The translations under genes and the position numbers were made by a program. DNA of 64,000 bases from Mesorhizobium loti (GTDB lineage: Bacteria; Pseudomonadota; Alphaproteobacteria; Rhizobiales; Rhizobiaceae): positions 6,743,020 to 6,807,019 of the forward strand of contig AP017605.1 in assembly GCA_002356515.1 (NCBI GenBank), given 5' to 3'. The notes under the pieces are model-generated. The model was given only the letters and a program-made list of their open reading frames with translations, made no database searches and had not been told where the DNA came from. Positions 42,541 through 51,436 of this stretch are shown one piece after another. Each line of letters begins with the position of its first letter. Position 1 is the first letter of the stretch.

Positions 42541-43944
42541 ATGTCGCCTGAAACGCAACGGCTTCTGTCCGCTCTTGGCGATAGGCTGGGCGCCGGCGGT
42601 GTGCTTGCCGGCTCCGATGTCGACCAGCGCTATCGTGACGATCCTGATGGCAAGCTCGGTGCACTGCCCGAAGTGGTGCTGCGTCCGCGCGATACCGTCG
42701 GTGTCGCGGCGGCCCTCGCCGGATGCAACGCTGTCGGCCAGCCGGTCGTCGTCCAGGGCGGCCGCACCGGGCTGGCCGGCGGCACACGCGTCCAGCCGGG
42801 TGAGATCGTGCTGTCGCTGGAGCGCATGACCGGCCTTGCCGCGCCGGACACTCAAGCCGCTACCATCGTCGTCGAAGCCGGTGCGACTCTGCAGGCGGTG
42901 CAGGAAGCGGCCGATGGCGCGGGGCTGATGTTCGGCGTCGATATCGGCGCGCGCGGTTCGGCCACGGTCGGCGGCAACATCGCCACCAATGCCGGCGGCA
43001 TCCGCGTGCTGCGCTACGGCATGTACCGGGCGCAGGTGCTAGGGTTGGAGGCGGTGCTGGCCGATGGCAGCGTGCTGTCCTCGCTGAAGGGCCTGCCCAA
43101 GGACAATTCCGGCTACGACCTCGGCCAGCTCTTCATCGGTGCGGAAGGGACGCTCGGCGTCGTCACCCGCGCCGCGCTCCGGCTGCATCCGAAACCGGCA
43201 TCGGAGGTGAACGCCTTTTGCGCGCTGGCTTCGCTCGACGCGGCGATCGCCCTGCTCGGACTGCTGCGGCAAAAGCTCGGCCCGTTATTGTCAGCCTATG
43301 AGGTCAACTTCGCACCGCTCTATGACGTCATGGCTGCCAGCATGGCCATGCCGGCACCGTTGCCGGCAGGCTCACCCGTCTATGTGCTGGCCGAGATCCA
43401 GGGCAGCGAGCCGGAGCGCGACGGCGAGCGCTTCGCCGAGGTCCTGATGCAGGCTGTCGAGGACGGCGTGGTCGACGATGTCGTCGTCTCGCAATCACCG
43501 CGTGAATTCCGTGCGCTGTGGGATGTGCGGGAAGACGCCAATCGCGTCCTGTTTTCGATCAAAGGCCTGATCGGCGTCGACATCAGTATCCCGCTGGCGC
43601 GCATGGGCGCGTTCCTGCAGGAAGCCGACGCCGCCATTCATGCCGTGGATCCCGGCGCCGACATCTATGTCTTCGGCCATCTCGGCGACGGCAATCTGCA
43701 CTATCAGGTCCTGACGGCGGATCCGGCGGCTGCCTATGGCATCATCTATCGCGGCGTGGCGGCGGCGGGCGGTGGCGTTTCGGCCGAGCATGGCATTGGC
43801 CTCGACAAGAAACAGTGGCTGCATCTGGTGCGCAGCGACGCCGAGATCGCCACGATGCGGCGGCTGAAGACCGCGCTCGACCCGAAGAACATCCTCAATC
43901 CAGGGCGGGTGTTCGATCTCGATCCAACGGCCCTCGCACGATGA
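42541..43944 (+). CDS. FAD-binding oxidase/dehydrogenase (GlcD/D-lactate dehydrogenase family)
   Basis: A 467-residue flavoprotein of the VAO/PCMH class. The FAD-binding part has VVVQGGRTGLAGGTRVQPGE near residue 75 and GSATVGGNIATNAGG near 140. The C-terminal oxidase domain has FGHLGDGNLHYQ near residue 380 and SAEHGIGLDKKQW near 415. Relatives oxidise D-2-hydroxy acids such as D-lactate, glycolate or D-2-hydroxyglutarate. The start is uncertain: ATG 42541 fits the domain, but a GTG at 42457 has a better ribosome site. It converges with the Pot-type operon, 15 nt apart. Confidence 0.87.
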   Translation: MSPETQRLLSALGDRLGAGGVLAGSDVDQRYRDDPDGKLGALPEVVLRPRDTVGVAAALAGCNAVGQPVVVQGGRTGLAGGTRVQPGEIVLSLERMTGLAAPDTQAATIVVEAGATLQAVQEAADGAGLMFGVDIGARGSATVGGNIATNAGGIRVLRYGMYRAQVLGLEAVLADGSVLSSLKGLPKDNSGYDLGQLFIGAEGTLGVVTRAALRLHPKPASEVNAFCALASLDAAIALLGLLRQKLGPLLSAYEVNFAPLYDVMAASMAMPAPLPAGSPVYVLAEIQGSEPERDGERFAEVLMQAVEDGVVDDVVVSQSPREFRALWDVREDANRVLFSIKGLIGVDISIPLARMGAFLQEADAAIHAVDPGADIYVFGHLGDGNLHYQVLTADPAAAYGIIYRGVAAAGGGVSAEHGIGLDKKQWLHLVRSDAEIATMRRLKTALDPKNILNPGRVFDLDPTALAR

Positions 43945-43959
43945 CGGGTGGTCGATAGC

Positions 43960-44760
43960 TCAGGTCCGTTCCGTCGCCATCTGCCTGGGAATCAGGAACC
44001 GGGCGGCGAGCACGCAGAGCAGCACGGTGAACATCAGGATCAGTGCCACCAGCGCATTGATGTCGGGCGAGAAGCCAAGCCGCATCATCGCCCACAATCG
44101 GACCGGCAGCGTGCTCTGTGTGCCGGTGACCAGGATGGTGATCATGGTTTCGTCGAACGACAGCGCGAAGGCCAGGATGGCGCCGCCGACCATGGCGCTC
44201 GACAGGTTCGGCAGGATGATGCGCCAGAAGGTCTGCCAGCCGGTGGCGCCGAGATCGTAAGAGGCTTCGACCAGCGTGCGGCTCATCGACTGCAGCCGCA
44301 TCAGCACGGTACGATAGACGATCGCCAGCACGAAGACCGTATGGCCGATGACGACCGTCAGCAGCGAGCGTTCGAGGCCGATCTCACGGAAGAAGATCAG
44401 CAGCGCCAGGCCGCTGATGATCGGCGGCATCAGGAACGGCAGGAAGATGATGAACTGCAGGAACGAGCGTCCGGAGCGGCGGCCGTGATAGTAAAGCGCC
44501 AGGAGCGTTCCGCTGACGACCGAGAGCACGACGGTGCACAGGCCGACGATCAGCGTGGTGCGCAAGGCGGCCAGGATGTCATGGTTCTCGGCGAGCGCGA
44601 CGTAGGTCGAAAGGGTGGGCGACGACCAGTCGACATTGCCATGCGAAATGGCGAAGAACGACGACACGATCGGCACGAACAGCGGGCTGTAAAGCAGCAC
44701 GGCAACCAGCGTCGTGATCGCGGCCAGGAAGATTGTGGAAGGTCGGGGCAGGGCGCTCAT
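43960..44760 (-). CDS. Spermidine/putrescine-type ABC transporter permease (PotC-like)
   Basis: A 266-residue permease with six hydrophobic segments and the EAA loop LVEASYDLGATGWQTFWR near residue 165. FALSFDETMITILVTG, near residue 200, is characteristic of PotC. The ATG at 44760 overlaps the PotB-like stop (ATGA). A 643-codon open frame here extends through PotB in a shadow frame and is not real. It is the last gene of the operon led by the GntR gene at 52224. Confidence 0.92.
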   Translation of the reverse strand: MSALPRPSTIFLAAITTLVAVLLYSPLFVPIVSSFFAISHGNVDWSSPTLSTYVALAENHDILAALRTTLIVGLCTVVLSVVSGTLLALYYHGRRSGRSFLQFIIFLPFLMPPIISGLALLIFFREIGLERSLLTVVIGHTVFVLAIVYRTVLMRLQSMSRTLVEASYDLGATGWQTFWRIILPNLSSAMVGGAILAFALSFDETMITILVTGTQSTLPVRLWAMMRLGFSPDINALVALILMFTVLLCVLAARFLIPRQMATERT

Positions 44761-45629
44761 ATCGACGTCCCCCGGCTGCGTCCGAAGCGTTCGCCGATGA
44801 GGATGGCACAGATCACCACGATCGCCAGCGCCACCGAGAGTGCGGCGCCGAACGGCCAGTTGTAGGCCGTGCCGAACTGGCTGTAGAGGATGCGGCCGAA
44901 GGTGAAGCCGCTGATCCCGCCGACCATCTGCGGCGTCAGGAAGTCGCCGATCGCCAGCACGAAGACGAAGCTCGCCGCCGAGGCGACGCCGGGCAGGCTG
45001 AGCGGCAAGGTGATGCGCAGGAACGTCTGCAGGCCGCTCGCGCCAAGATCGTCGGAGGCACGCAGCAAGGTCTGCGGTATCCGCTCCAGCGACAGGAAGA
45101 TCGGCAGGATGGCGAAGGGGATCAAAAGCAGGCTCAGCGTCAACAGGATGGCGTTCATGTTGAACACGAAAAGCGTCGAGGGCTGCTGCAATATGCCGAG
45201 CGCCACCAGTGCCTTGTTGAGGAAGCCGTTGAGGCCGAGGATGCTGCGGATCGCATAGATCTTGATGACGTAGCTCATCAACAGCGGCACCAGCAGCAGC
45301 ATCAGCAAGGCGTAGCGCCAGCGCCCTTTCAGCGTCGTCAGGAAATAGGCGGCGGGATAGGCGAGCAGGATGCAGATCACGGCCACCGACACGCACAGCA
45401 CGATGGTGTTCCAGAACACCGGGAGAAAGATCGGGTCGGTGAAGAACCTGACATAGTTGCCGAGCGTCGGCGCGTAGATGATCGTGCCCTGATCGACGCT
45501 GAAGAAACTGTAGACCAGGAAGATCGCCAGCGGCACCAGGACGAAGATCACCGGCAAGGCGAAGGCCAGCGCCGTCACCAGCAGCGACAATCGCCTTTCC
45601 ACGGGATGTGTCGAGCCGGCCGTACTCAT
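44757..45629 (-). CDS. Spermidine/putrescine-type ABC transporter permease (PotB-like)
   Basis: A 290-residue permease. The periplasmic loop after the first segment (YSFFSVDQGTIIYAPTLGNY) and the EAA loop LLRASDDLGASGLQTFLR near residue 188 match PotB. The segment FVLAIGDFLTPQMVGG near residue 225 is also characteristic. It overlaps both neighbours by ATGA. In this setting the cargo may be a sugar acid or another non-polyamine. Confidence 0.92.
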   Translation of the reverse strand: MSTAGSTHPVERRLSLLVTALAFALPVIFVLVPLAIFLVYSFFSVDQGTIIYAPTLGNYVRFFTDPIFLPVFWNTIVLCVSVAVICILLAYPAAYFLTTLKGRWRYALLMLLLVPLLMSYVIKIYAIRSILGLNGFLNKALVALGILQQPSTLFVFNMNAILLTLSLLLIPFAILPIFLSLERIPQTLLRASDDLGASGLQTFLRITLPLSLPGVASAASFVFVLAIGDFLTPQMVGGISGFTFGRILYSQFGTAYNWPFGAALSVALAIVVICAILIGERFGRSRGTSI

Positions 45630-46729
45630 GCCAGCACCAGATGGCCTTCATGCGGCGCAAAGCAAAGCGATACCGTTTCGCCGGACTTGAGCGCGCTGCC
45701 GTCGATCCGGCTCGGCATGCGCAGCCGCAGGCGTTGCGCGACAGTGTCCGCCCCCGCCGTGATGGTGGCGACGGTCGACGAACCGGCAAAGGCGAGGTCG
45801 GCGATGCTGCCGGAAAAGCGGTTGCCGAAGTCCGTAGCATCCGCAAGATGCAAGGCCTCGGGACGGAACGCCGCGAAGGCGCCGGCGCCATCCGCTGCGG
45901 CCTTCAGATGCGGCTGGTTGCTGATCGAACAGACAAGCCGCCCAAGTGCCGTCTCGATCGTCCGTTGATCACCCTGGACAGGACCGAGCTTTCCGGCGAC
46001 CAGATTGTTCTCGCCGAAGAAGCGCGCCACGAACTCGCAATTCGGCGTGTAGTAAAGCTCGTGCGGCGTGCCGAGTTGGCGGATATGGCCGGCCTGCATG
46101 ACGCAAATCCGGTCGGCCATGCCGATGGCTTCTTCCTGGTCGTGGGTGACGAACAGAAAAGTGGTCTTGATCTCGCGCTGGATGGATTTCAGGAATTCCT
46201 GCATCTGCCGACGCAGCTCCAGATCGAGCGCGGCGAGCGGTTCGTCGAGCAGGATCAGCCGCGGCTGGCAGATCAGCGCGCGGGCGAGCGCGACACGCTG
46301 GCGCTGACCGCCGGAAAGCTGCGCCGGAAAACGGTCGGCAAAGCGCCCGAGCTGCACCAGTTCCAGCGCTTCCGAGACGCGGCGCGCGATCTCCTTGCGC
46401 TGGATATGGCGCACCGAAAGTCCATAGCCGACATTGCCGGAAACGGTCATATGCGGGAACAGCGCATAGTCCTGGAACACGGTGTTGAACGGCCGCTTGT
46501 TGATCGGCATGCGGCTGATGTCCTGGCCGTCGAGGCGGATCTCGCCCGCGGTCAGCGGCTCCAGCCCGCCGATCAGCCTCAAGACGGTGGTTTTGCCCGA
46601 GCCCGACGGTCCAAGCACGGTCAGGAACTCACCGTCCTTGATCGACAGGTCGATGTCGTGCAGCACGGGAACCGTGCCGTAGGATTTCGAGACGGACCGC
46701 AGCGTCAGCAGGTCGGCATTCTGGTTCAT
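45626..46729 (-). CDS. Spermidine/putrescine-type ABC transporter ATPase (PotA-like)
   Basis: A 367-residue ATPase with Walker A GPSGSGKTT near residue 40, signature LSGGQRQRVALARAL near 138, Walker B LILLDEPLAALDL and the switch histidine in FVTHDQEEAIGMAD. A C-terminal TOBE-like domain spans about 280-365. It follows the receptor gene after a 77-nt gap that holds a perfect hairpin, so its expression may be set below that of the receptor. Confidence 0.93.
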   Translation of the reverse strand: MNQNADLLTLRSVSKSYGTVPVLHDIDLSIKDGEFLTVLGPSGSGKTTVLRLIGGLEPLTAGEIRLDGQDISRMPINKRPFNTVFQDYALFPHMTVSGNVGYGLSVRHIQRKEIARRVSEALELVQLGRFADRFPAQLSGGQRQRVALARALICQPRLILLDEPLAALDLELRRQMQEFLKSIQREIKTTFLFVTHDQEEAIGMADRICVMQAGHIRQLGTPHELYYTPNCEFVARFFGENNLVAGKLGPVQGDQRTIETALGRLVCSISNQPHLKAAADGAGAFAAFRPEALHLADATDFGNRFSGSIADLAFAGSSTVATITAGADTVAQRLRLRMPSRIDGSALKSGETVSLCFAPHEGHLVLA

Positions 46730-46751
46730 AAGCTATTCTCGCATACGCTGC

Positions 46752-46776
46752 GGCGGTCCGGAACGTCCGGACCGCC
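46752..46776 (-). promoter_or_regulatory. Intercistronic hairpin after binding-protein gene
   Basis: Perfect 10-bp stem: GGCGGTCCGG (46752-46761) pairs with CCGGACCGCC (46767-46776) around AACGT. It lies 30 nt after the receptor stop and before the PotA-like gene. No T-run follows on the minus strand. Confidence 0.7.
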
Positions 46777-46806
46777 GGGTCCTTCGAAGTCGGGCTGCGT
46801 AAAGGA

Positions 46807-47832
46807 TCAGGGCGTCGCCTTGATCTCGTTCCACAGATCAGAGCGCTTGAGCGGGTCCTCGACATTGTTGAGCCAGACCAGCTTGTCATTGCCGCCGGCG
46901 CTGCTCGACTCGACCACCGTGTTGCCGAAGCCGGTGCGCTCGGAAAGCGCGCCGCTGACCTTCTTCGTCAGCATGAAGTCGATCCATTTCTCGGCCGCCG
47001 CATTGTCGCGGACGCCCTTGGAAATGACCCAATTGTCGAGCCAGGCCAGCGCGCCTTCGCTCGGATTGACGTAGGCGACATGGGCACCGATCTTCTGCAG
47101 CGCCTTGACCTGCTGCTGGCCGTAATTGGCCCAGATCAGGGCAACGTCATTGTTCTGGTAGATCTGCTGCGCCTCGTCGGCGGTGGTGTAGAAGCTAAGC
47201 ACATTGCGCTTGAGTTCGACCAGCTTGGCCTTGACCGCCGCCATTTGCCCGGCATCGAGGTTGAACGGATCCTTGTAGCCTAGCGTCAGCGCGGTGAACG
47301 AGAAATTGTGCTCGCCATTGTCGTAGGCCAGGATCTTGCCCTTATAGGCCGGATCCCAGAGCACCGACATCGAGGTCGGCGCCGGCTTCACCTTGTCGGT
47401 GTCGTAGATCAGCCCGATGGAATCGAAGCAGAACGGAATGCCGTAGACCTTGCCGTCCTTGGTGTCGCCGCTGACCTGCGACAGATCGCGGAAGCGCGGC
47501 AGCACCTCCTTCTGGTTGGGCAGCTTGGTGATGTCGATGGGCGACACCAGATCGGCCTTGATGTAGCGCTGCAGCTGGGCGGTGTTGACGGCGAAGATGT
47601 CGAAGTCCTGGCCTTCGCTGCCCTTGATCTTGGCCCAAATCTCATCATCGCTGCCGATGAAGACGACATCGACGCCGATACCGGTGGCGGCGGTGAAGTC
47701 CTTGACCCAGTCCGGGTCGGCATAGCCGTCCCAGGCCAGCACGCGCAGGTTCGCGGCCAGCGCCGCCGAGGTCATCAGGCCGATGCCGAGGCCGATTGTC
47801 GCCAGTCTTAGAAACGCTCTCTTCAGTCCCAT
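46807..47832 (-). CDS. Periplasmic binding protein (PotD-like)
   Basis: A 341-residue receptor with a signal peptide over residues 1-27 (MGLKRAFLRLATIGLGIGL, cleavage near ALAAN). The mature start LRVLAWDGYADPDWVKDF and the later GKVYGIPFCFDSIGLIYDTD follow the PotD/PotF pattern. The position between AraD1-like and PotA-like genes in one operon suggests the cargo is linked to sugar-acid breakdown. I chose the ATG at 47832; the longer frame begins in the AraD1-like gene. Confidence 0.9.
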   Translation of the reverse strand: MGLKRAFLRLATIGLGIGLMTSAALAANLRVLAWDGYADPDWVKDFTAATGIGVDVVFIGSDDEIWAKIKGSEGQDFDIFAVNTAQLQRYIKADLVSPIDITKLPNQKEVLPRFRDLSQVSGDTKDGKVYGIPFCFDSIGLIYDTDKVKPAPTSMSVLWDPAYKGKILAYDNGEHNFSFTALTLGYKDPFNLDAGQMAAVKAKLVELKRNVLSFYTTADEAQQIYQNNDVALIWANYGQQQVKALQKIGAHVAYVNPSEGALAWLDNWVISKGVRDNAAAEKWIDFMLTKKVSGALSERTGFGNTVVESSSAGGNDKLVWLNNVEDPLKRSDLWNEIKATP

Positions 47833-47884
47833 TTTTAATCTCCCATTGTCGTTCTGGTGGACCGTGAATTCCGGACCTTTGCCG

Positions 47885-48883
47885 TCACAGCGGGGTGACG
47901 GTGACCAGTCCCTCGTCCGGCACCGACACCATCCGGTTGCGCAGTGGCTTGCCGAATGCCTGTGCCTGGATTTCATACTCGTCGCCGGAGGCCGTCTTGA
48001 CGCCGGAGGCGTAGCTCATCACCGCCGCGCCGAAGAAATAGGCGTGCAGATCGCCCGCCCTGCGGTGCATCGGGTAGCGGAAATGGAAGTGCTCGAGATT
48101 GGCGATCGAGTGCGACATGTGTTCTTCGCCCGACAGGAACTCCTGTTCCCAGATGACGGCCCCGTCGCGCAGGATGCGGGAATGACCGCGCACTTCGTTC
48201 GGCAAATCGCCGATCAGCAGTTCCGGACCGATCGAGCAGGAGCGTAGCTTGGAATGGGCGAGGTAGAGGTAGTTCTCGCCCTCCGTCACGTGGTCGGAAT
48301 ATTCGTTTCCGAGCGCATAGCCGATGCGATAGGGATGGCCGTTCGGCCCATTGAGATAAAGCCCGACGATCTCGGCTTCCTCTGCCCCGGCTTTCGCGAA
48401 TGCCGGCATCGGCAGCTCAGCACCGGGCGGCACGACGCAGGTGCCGACGCCCTTGAAGAACCACTCCGGCTGGATGCCGATCTTGCCGGCGCCAGGCTTG
48501 CCGCCCTCCAGCCCCATGCGGAAGATTTTCAGGGAATCCGATTCGTCTGCACCTTCGCCATGGGTCAGAACATGCATCTGGTTGCGCGCGGCCGCACTTC
48601 CGGTGTGGGTCAGGCCGGTTCCGGTGACCAGGAAGCGCGCCGGCTCCGGATGATCGACAGGAGCGAGCACACGGCCATCGCGCAGCAGCTCGCCATAGTC
48701 GACTGTCGCTGTGCCCGTCCGCTTCTCGACCAGCGATGCAATGGATGCACCCGCGGCGATTGCCGCTTCGGCAAGCTCCAGCACGCTGCCGGTCTTGTCG
48801 AGCGGATGCAGGTGGTTGCCGTCATTGGAGACGCGGCCGACCCGCCTGCTGCCATCGGGCATTCTGAACTGAACAAGACGCAT
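47885..48883 (-). CDS. AraD1-type 2-keto-3-deoxy-sugar-acid dehydratase (FAH superfamily)
   Basis: A 332-residue protein of the AraD1 family, a fumarylacetoacetase-like fold that converts 2-keto-3-deoxy-L-arabinonate to 2-oxoglutarate semialdehyde. MRLVQFRMPDGSRRVGRV opens the protein, FLVTGTGLTHTGSAAARNQM lies near residue 90, and the metal glutamates are expected in AGAEEAEIVGLYLN near residue 175. It follows the SDR gene by 34 nt. With the SDR and the IlvD-type dehydratase it makes a nearly complete non-phosphorylative pentose route. Confidence 0.87.
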   Translation of the reverse strand: MRLVQFRMPDGSRRVGRVSNDGNHLHPLDKTGSVLELAEAAIAAGASIASLVEKRTGTATVDYGELLRDGRVLAPVDHPEPARFLVTGTGLTHTGSAAARNQMHVLTHGEGADESDSLKIFRMGLEGGKPGAGKIGIQPEWFFKGVGTCVVPPGAELPMPAFAKAGAEEAEIVGLYLNGPNGHPYRIGYALGNEYSDHVTEGENYLYLAHSKLRSCSIGPELLIGDLPNEVRGHSRILRDGAVIWEQEFLSGEEHMSHSIANLEHFHFRYPMHRRAGDLHAYFFGAAVMSYASGVKTASGDEYEIQAQAFGKPLRNRMVSVPDEGLVTVTPL

Positions 48884-48917
48884 GAATACTAACCTTCTTT
48901 CCTTGGAACCGTGCGGG

Positions 48918-49697
48918 TCACACCCAGCCCGCATCGACAATGAACTGCTGGCTCGTGCACATCAGGCTGTCGTCGGCAGCGAGGAACAGCGCCATGCGCG
49001 CAATGTCGGAGGGCTGCAGCCGGTCGGGCAGGCACTGCCTCTCCGCGATCTGGCGCTCCCCGGCCGGATTGAGCCACAGGCGCATCTGGCGCTCGGTCAT
49101 CACCCAGCCCGGCACCATGCAGTTGACGCGGATGCGCTCGGGGCCGAGTTCGCGCGCCAGCGCCCGTGTCATGCCGTAGACAGCGGCTTTCGCGGTGACA
49201 TAGGCCGGACAATCGGGATCGCCGACCATCCAGGTGATGGAGCCGAAATTGATGATCGAGCCGCCGCCCAGCGTGTTCATCTGCGGACGCACCGACTGCG
49301 CGGCGAAGAACTGGTGGCGCAGATTGACCGCCATGCGGTCGTCCCAGTAGGCGACCGTGACGTCCTTGGTCTGGTGGCGGTCATCATTGCCGGCATTGTT
49401 GCACAGCACCTGGATCGGGCCATTGTGCTGCGCTGCTTGCGCGGTAGCCGCCTGTAGCTGCTCGACATCGCGCAGGTCGCAGGGAACGAACAGCGGCGCG
49501 GCATGTCCTTCGGTTGCAATCGCATCGACCAGGCGCCGGGACGGTTCCTCGGCCAGATCGACGAAGGCGACGCGGCTGCCTTGCGCGCAGAAATGCCGTA
49601 CCAGGCTTTCGCCGATGCCGCTGCCGCCGCCGGTGATGAAGACGCTGCGGCCCTTGAGGCTCGGGTAGGTCGCGTAGCTGCCAATCGGATCCGTCAT
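48918..49697 (-). CDS. Short-chain dehydrogenase (probable sugar 1-dehydrogenase)
   Basis: A 259-residue SDR with the cofactor motif TGGGSGIGES near residue 22, NNAG near 95, and the catalytic YVTAK near 165. It sits between the AraD1-like and IlvD-type genes, where oxidation of a pentose or related sugar to a lactone would be needed. The residue before the catalytic serine region reads FGSITWM, as in sugar-specific SDRs. The substrate is inferred only from context. Confidence 0.87.
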   Translation of the reverse strand: MTDPIGSYATYPSLKGRSVFITGGGSGIGESLVRHFCAQGSRVAFVDLAEEPSRRLVDAIATEGHAAPLFVPCDLRDVEQLQAATAQAAQHNGPIQVLCNNAGNDDRHQTKDVTVAYWDDRMAVNLRHQFFAAQSVRPQMNTLGGGSIINFGSITWMVGDPDCPAYVTAKAAVYGMTRALARELGPERIRVNCMVPGWVMTERQMRLWLNPAGERQIAERQCLPDRLQPSDIARMALFLAADDSLMCTSQQFIVDAGWV

Positions 49698-49708
49698 TGC
49701 GCGCCTCT

Positions 49709-51436
49709 CTAGTGGGAATGCCGGGGGATGCCGGCATCGCGCCGGCCGACGAGGAAGTCGAAATCGCAGCCCTTGTCGGCCTGGAGCACGCGCTCGACAT
49801 AGAGGCTCTGATAGCCGCCTTCGGGTGGGGCCGGCGGCTTCCAGTCGCGGCGGCGGATGGCCAGTTCTTCATCCGACACCAGCAACTCAAGCCGGCGGCC
49901 GGCGACATCGAGTTCGATGAGATCGCCGTCGCGCACCAGGGCCAGCGCGCCACCGGCTGCGGCCTCCGGCGCGACATGCAGCACCACCGTGCCATAGGCA
50001 GTGCCGCTCATGCGCGCGTCCGAAATGCGCACCATGTCGGAGACGCCTTGCTTGAGCAGCTTGGCCGGCAGCGGCATGTTGCCGACCTCGGCCATCCCTG
50101 GATAGCCGCGCGGTCCGCAGTTCTTCAGCACCATCATCGAAGAGGCGTCGATATCCAGTTCCGGATCGTCGATGCGGGCATAGTAATGCTCGATGTTCTC
50201 GAAGACGACGGCCTTGCCGCGATGCTGCATCAGTTCGGGCGTTGCCGCCGACGGCTTGATGACGGCTCCATTGGGCGCCAGATTGCCGCGCAGGATCGAG
50301 ATGCCGCCTTGCTCGGTCAATGGTTCGCTCAGCGGCCGGATGACTTCGCGGTTATAGTTGGGCGCGCCGTCGATCAGTTCACCGATCGTCTTGTCGCTGA
50401 CGGTCATGACGTCGCGATGAAGAAGCCCCACTTCATCAAGCGACGCCATGACCGCAGCCAGCCCCCCGGCATAGTAGAAATCTTCCATCAGGAACCGGCC
50501 CGACGGCATCAGGTCGACAATGGTTGGAACATCGCGGCCAAGACGGTCCCAGTCCTCGAGGCTGAGATCGACACCAACCCGGTTGGCGATGGCGATCAGG
50601 TGCAGCACCGCATTGGTCGAACCGCCGATCGCGCCATTGACGCGAATGGCGTTTTCGAACGCTTGCTTTGTGAGAATGTCCGAAATTTTCACGTCCCGGC
50701 GGACCAGATCGACGATCTGGCGTCCGGCCATCTGGGCGAGCACGCCACGGCGCGAATCCACCGCCGGGATCGCGGCGTTGTCCGGCATGCCGATGCCGAG
50801 CGCTTCCACCATGCTGGCCATGGTCGAGGCCGTGCCCATGGTCATGCAACTGCCGGCCGACCGGCTCTGGCCCTGTTCTGCGGCGAGGAAATCGGCGACC
50901 GGCATGCGGCCGGCCTTCACCTCTTCGGCGAATTTCCAGACATGGGTGCCTGAACCGATATCCTGCCCGCGGAACTTGCCGTTGAGCATCGGTCCGCCGG
51001 AGACGGTGATGGTCGGCAGATTGCACGAGGCAGCCCCCATCAGCAGCGCCGGCGTGGTCTTGTCGCAACCAACGAGCAGGATGACGCCGTCGATGGGATT
51101 GCCACGGATGGATTCCTCGACATCCATGCTGACCAGGTTGCGAAACAGCATGGCGGTGGGGCGCATGTTGCTTTCGCCCAGCGACATGACGGGGAATTCC
51201 AGCGGCAGGCCGCCGGCCTCGTAGACGCCGCGTTTGACGTGGTCGGCCAAGTCGCGGAGATGCGCATTGCACGGCGTCAGCTCCGACCAGGTGTTGCAGA
51301 TGCCGATCACCGGGCGGCCGTCGAAAGCGTCGGCCGGGATGCCCTGGTTCTTCATCCAGCTGCGATGCATGAAGGCGTTCTTGCCTTCACCGCCGAACCA
51401 GGCTTCGGACCGCAGTTTGCGTTTGGTCTCGGTCAC
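49709..51436 (-). CDS. IlvD/Edd-family dehydratase (probable L-arabinonate dehydratase)
   Basis: A 575-residue iron-sulfur dehydratase. Three cluster cysteines are visible: near residue 56 in TWSELTPCNAH, near 124 in LVGCDKTTPA and near 196 in AGSCMTMGTAS. The length and GESNMRPTAM-type sequence fit the sugar-acid dehydratases rather than IlvD itself, giving 2-keto-3-deoxy acids. The start is GTG at 51436, overlapping the GntR stop as GTGA. It lies 11 nt before the SDR gene. Confidence 0.9.
   Translation of the reverse strand: MTETKRKLRSEAWFGGEGKNAFMHRSWMKNQGIPADAFDGRPVIGICNTWSELTPCNAHLRDLADHVKRGVYEAGGLPLEFPVMSLGESNMRPTAMLFRNLVSMDVEESIRGNPIDGVILLVGCDKTTPALLMGAASCNLPTITVSGGPMLNGKFRGQDIGSGTHVWKFAEEVKAGRMPVADFLAAEQGQSRSAGSCMTMGTASTMASMVEALGIGMPDNAAIPAVDSRRGVLAQMAGRQIVDLVRRDVKISDILTKQAFENAIRVNGAIGGSTNAVLHLIAIANRVGVDLSLEDWDRLGRDVPTIVDLMPSGRFLMEDFYYAGGLAAVMASLDEVGLLHRDVMTVSDKTIGELIDGAPNYNREVIRPLSEPLTEQGGISILRGNLAPNGAVIKPSAATPELMQHRGKAVVFENIEHYYARIDDPELDIDASSMMVLKNCGPRGYPGMAEVGNMPLPAKLLKQGVSDMVRISDARMSGTAYGTVVLHVAPEAAAGGALALVRDGDLIELDVAGRRLELLVSDEELAIRRRDWKPPAPPEGGYQSLYVERVLQADKGCDFDFLVGRRDAGIPRHSH

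Noticed and set aside
43960-45891. A 643-codon open frame over the PotC- and PotB-like genes
   Set aside because: The first part is arginine- and proline-rich shadow sequence opposite real PotB coding; only the last 266 codons are PotC-like.
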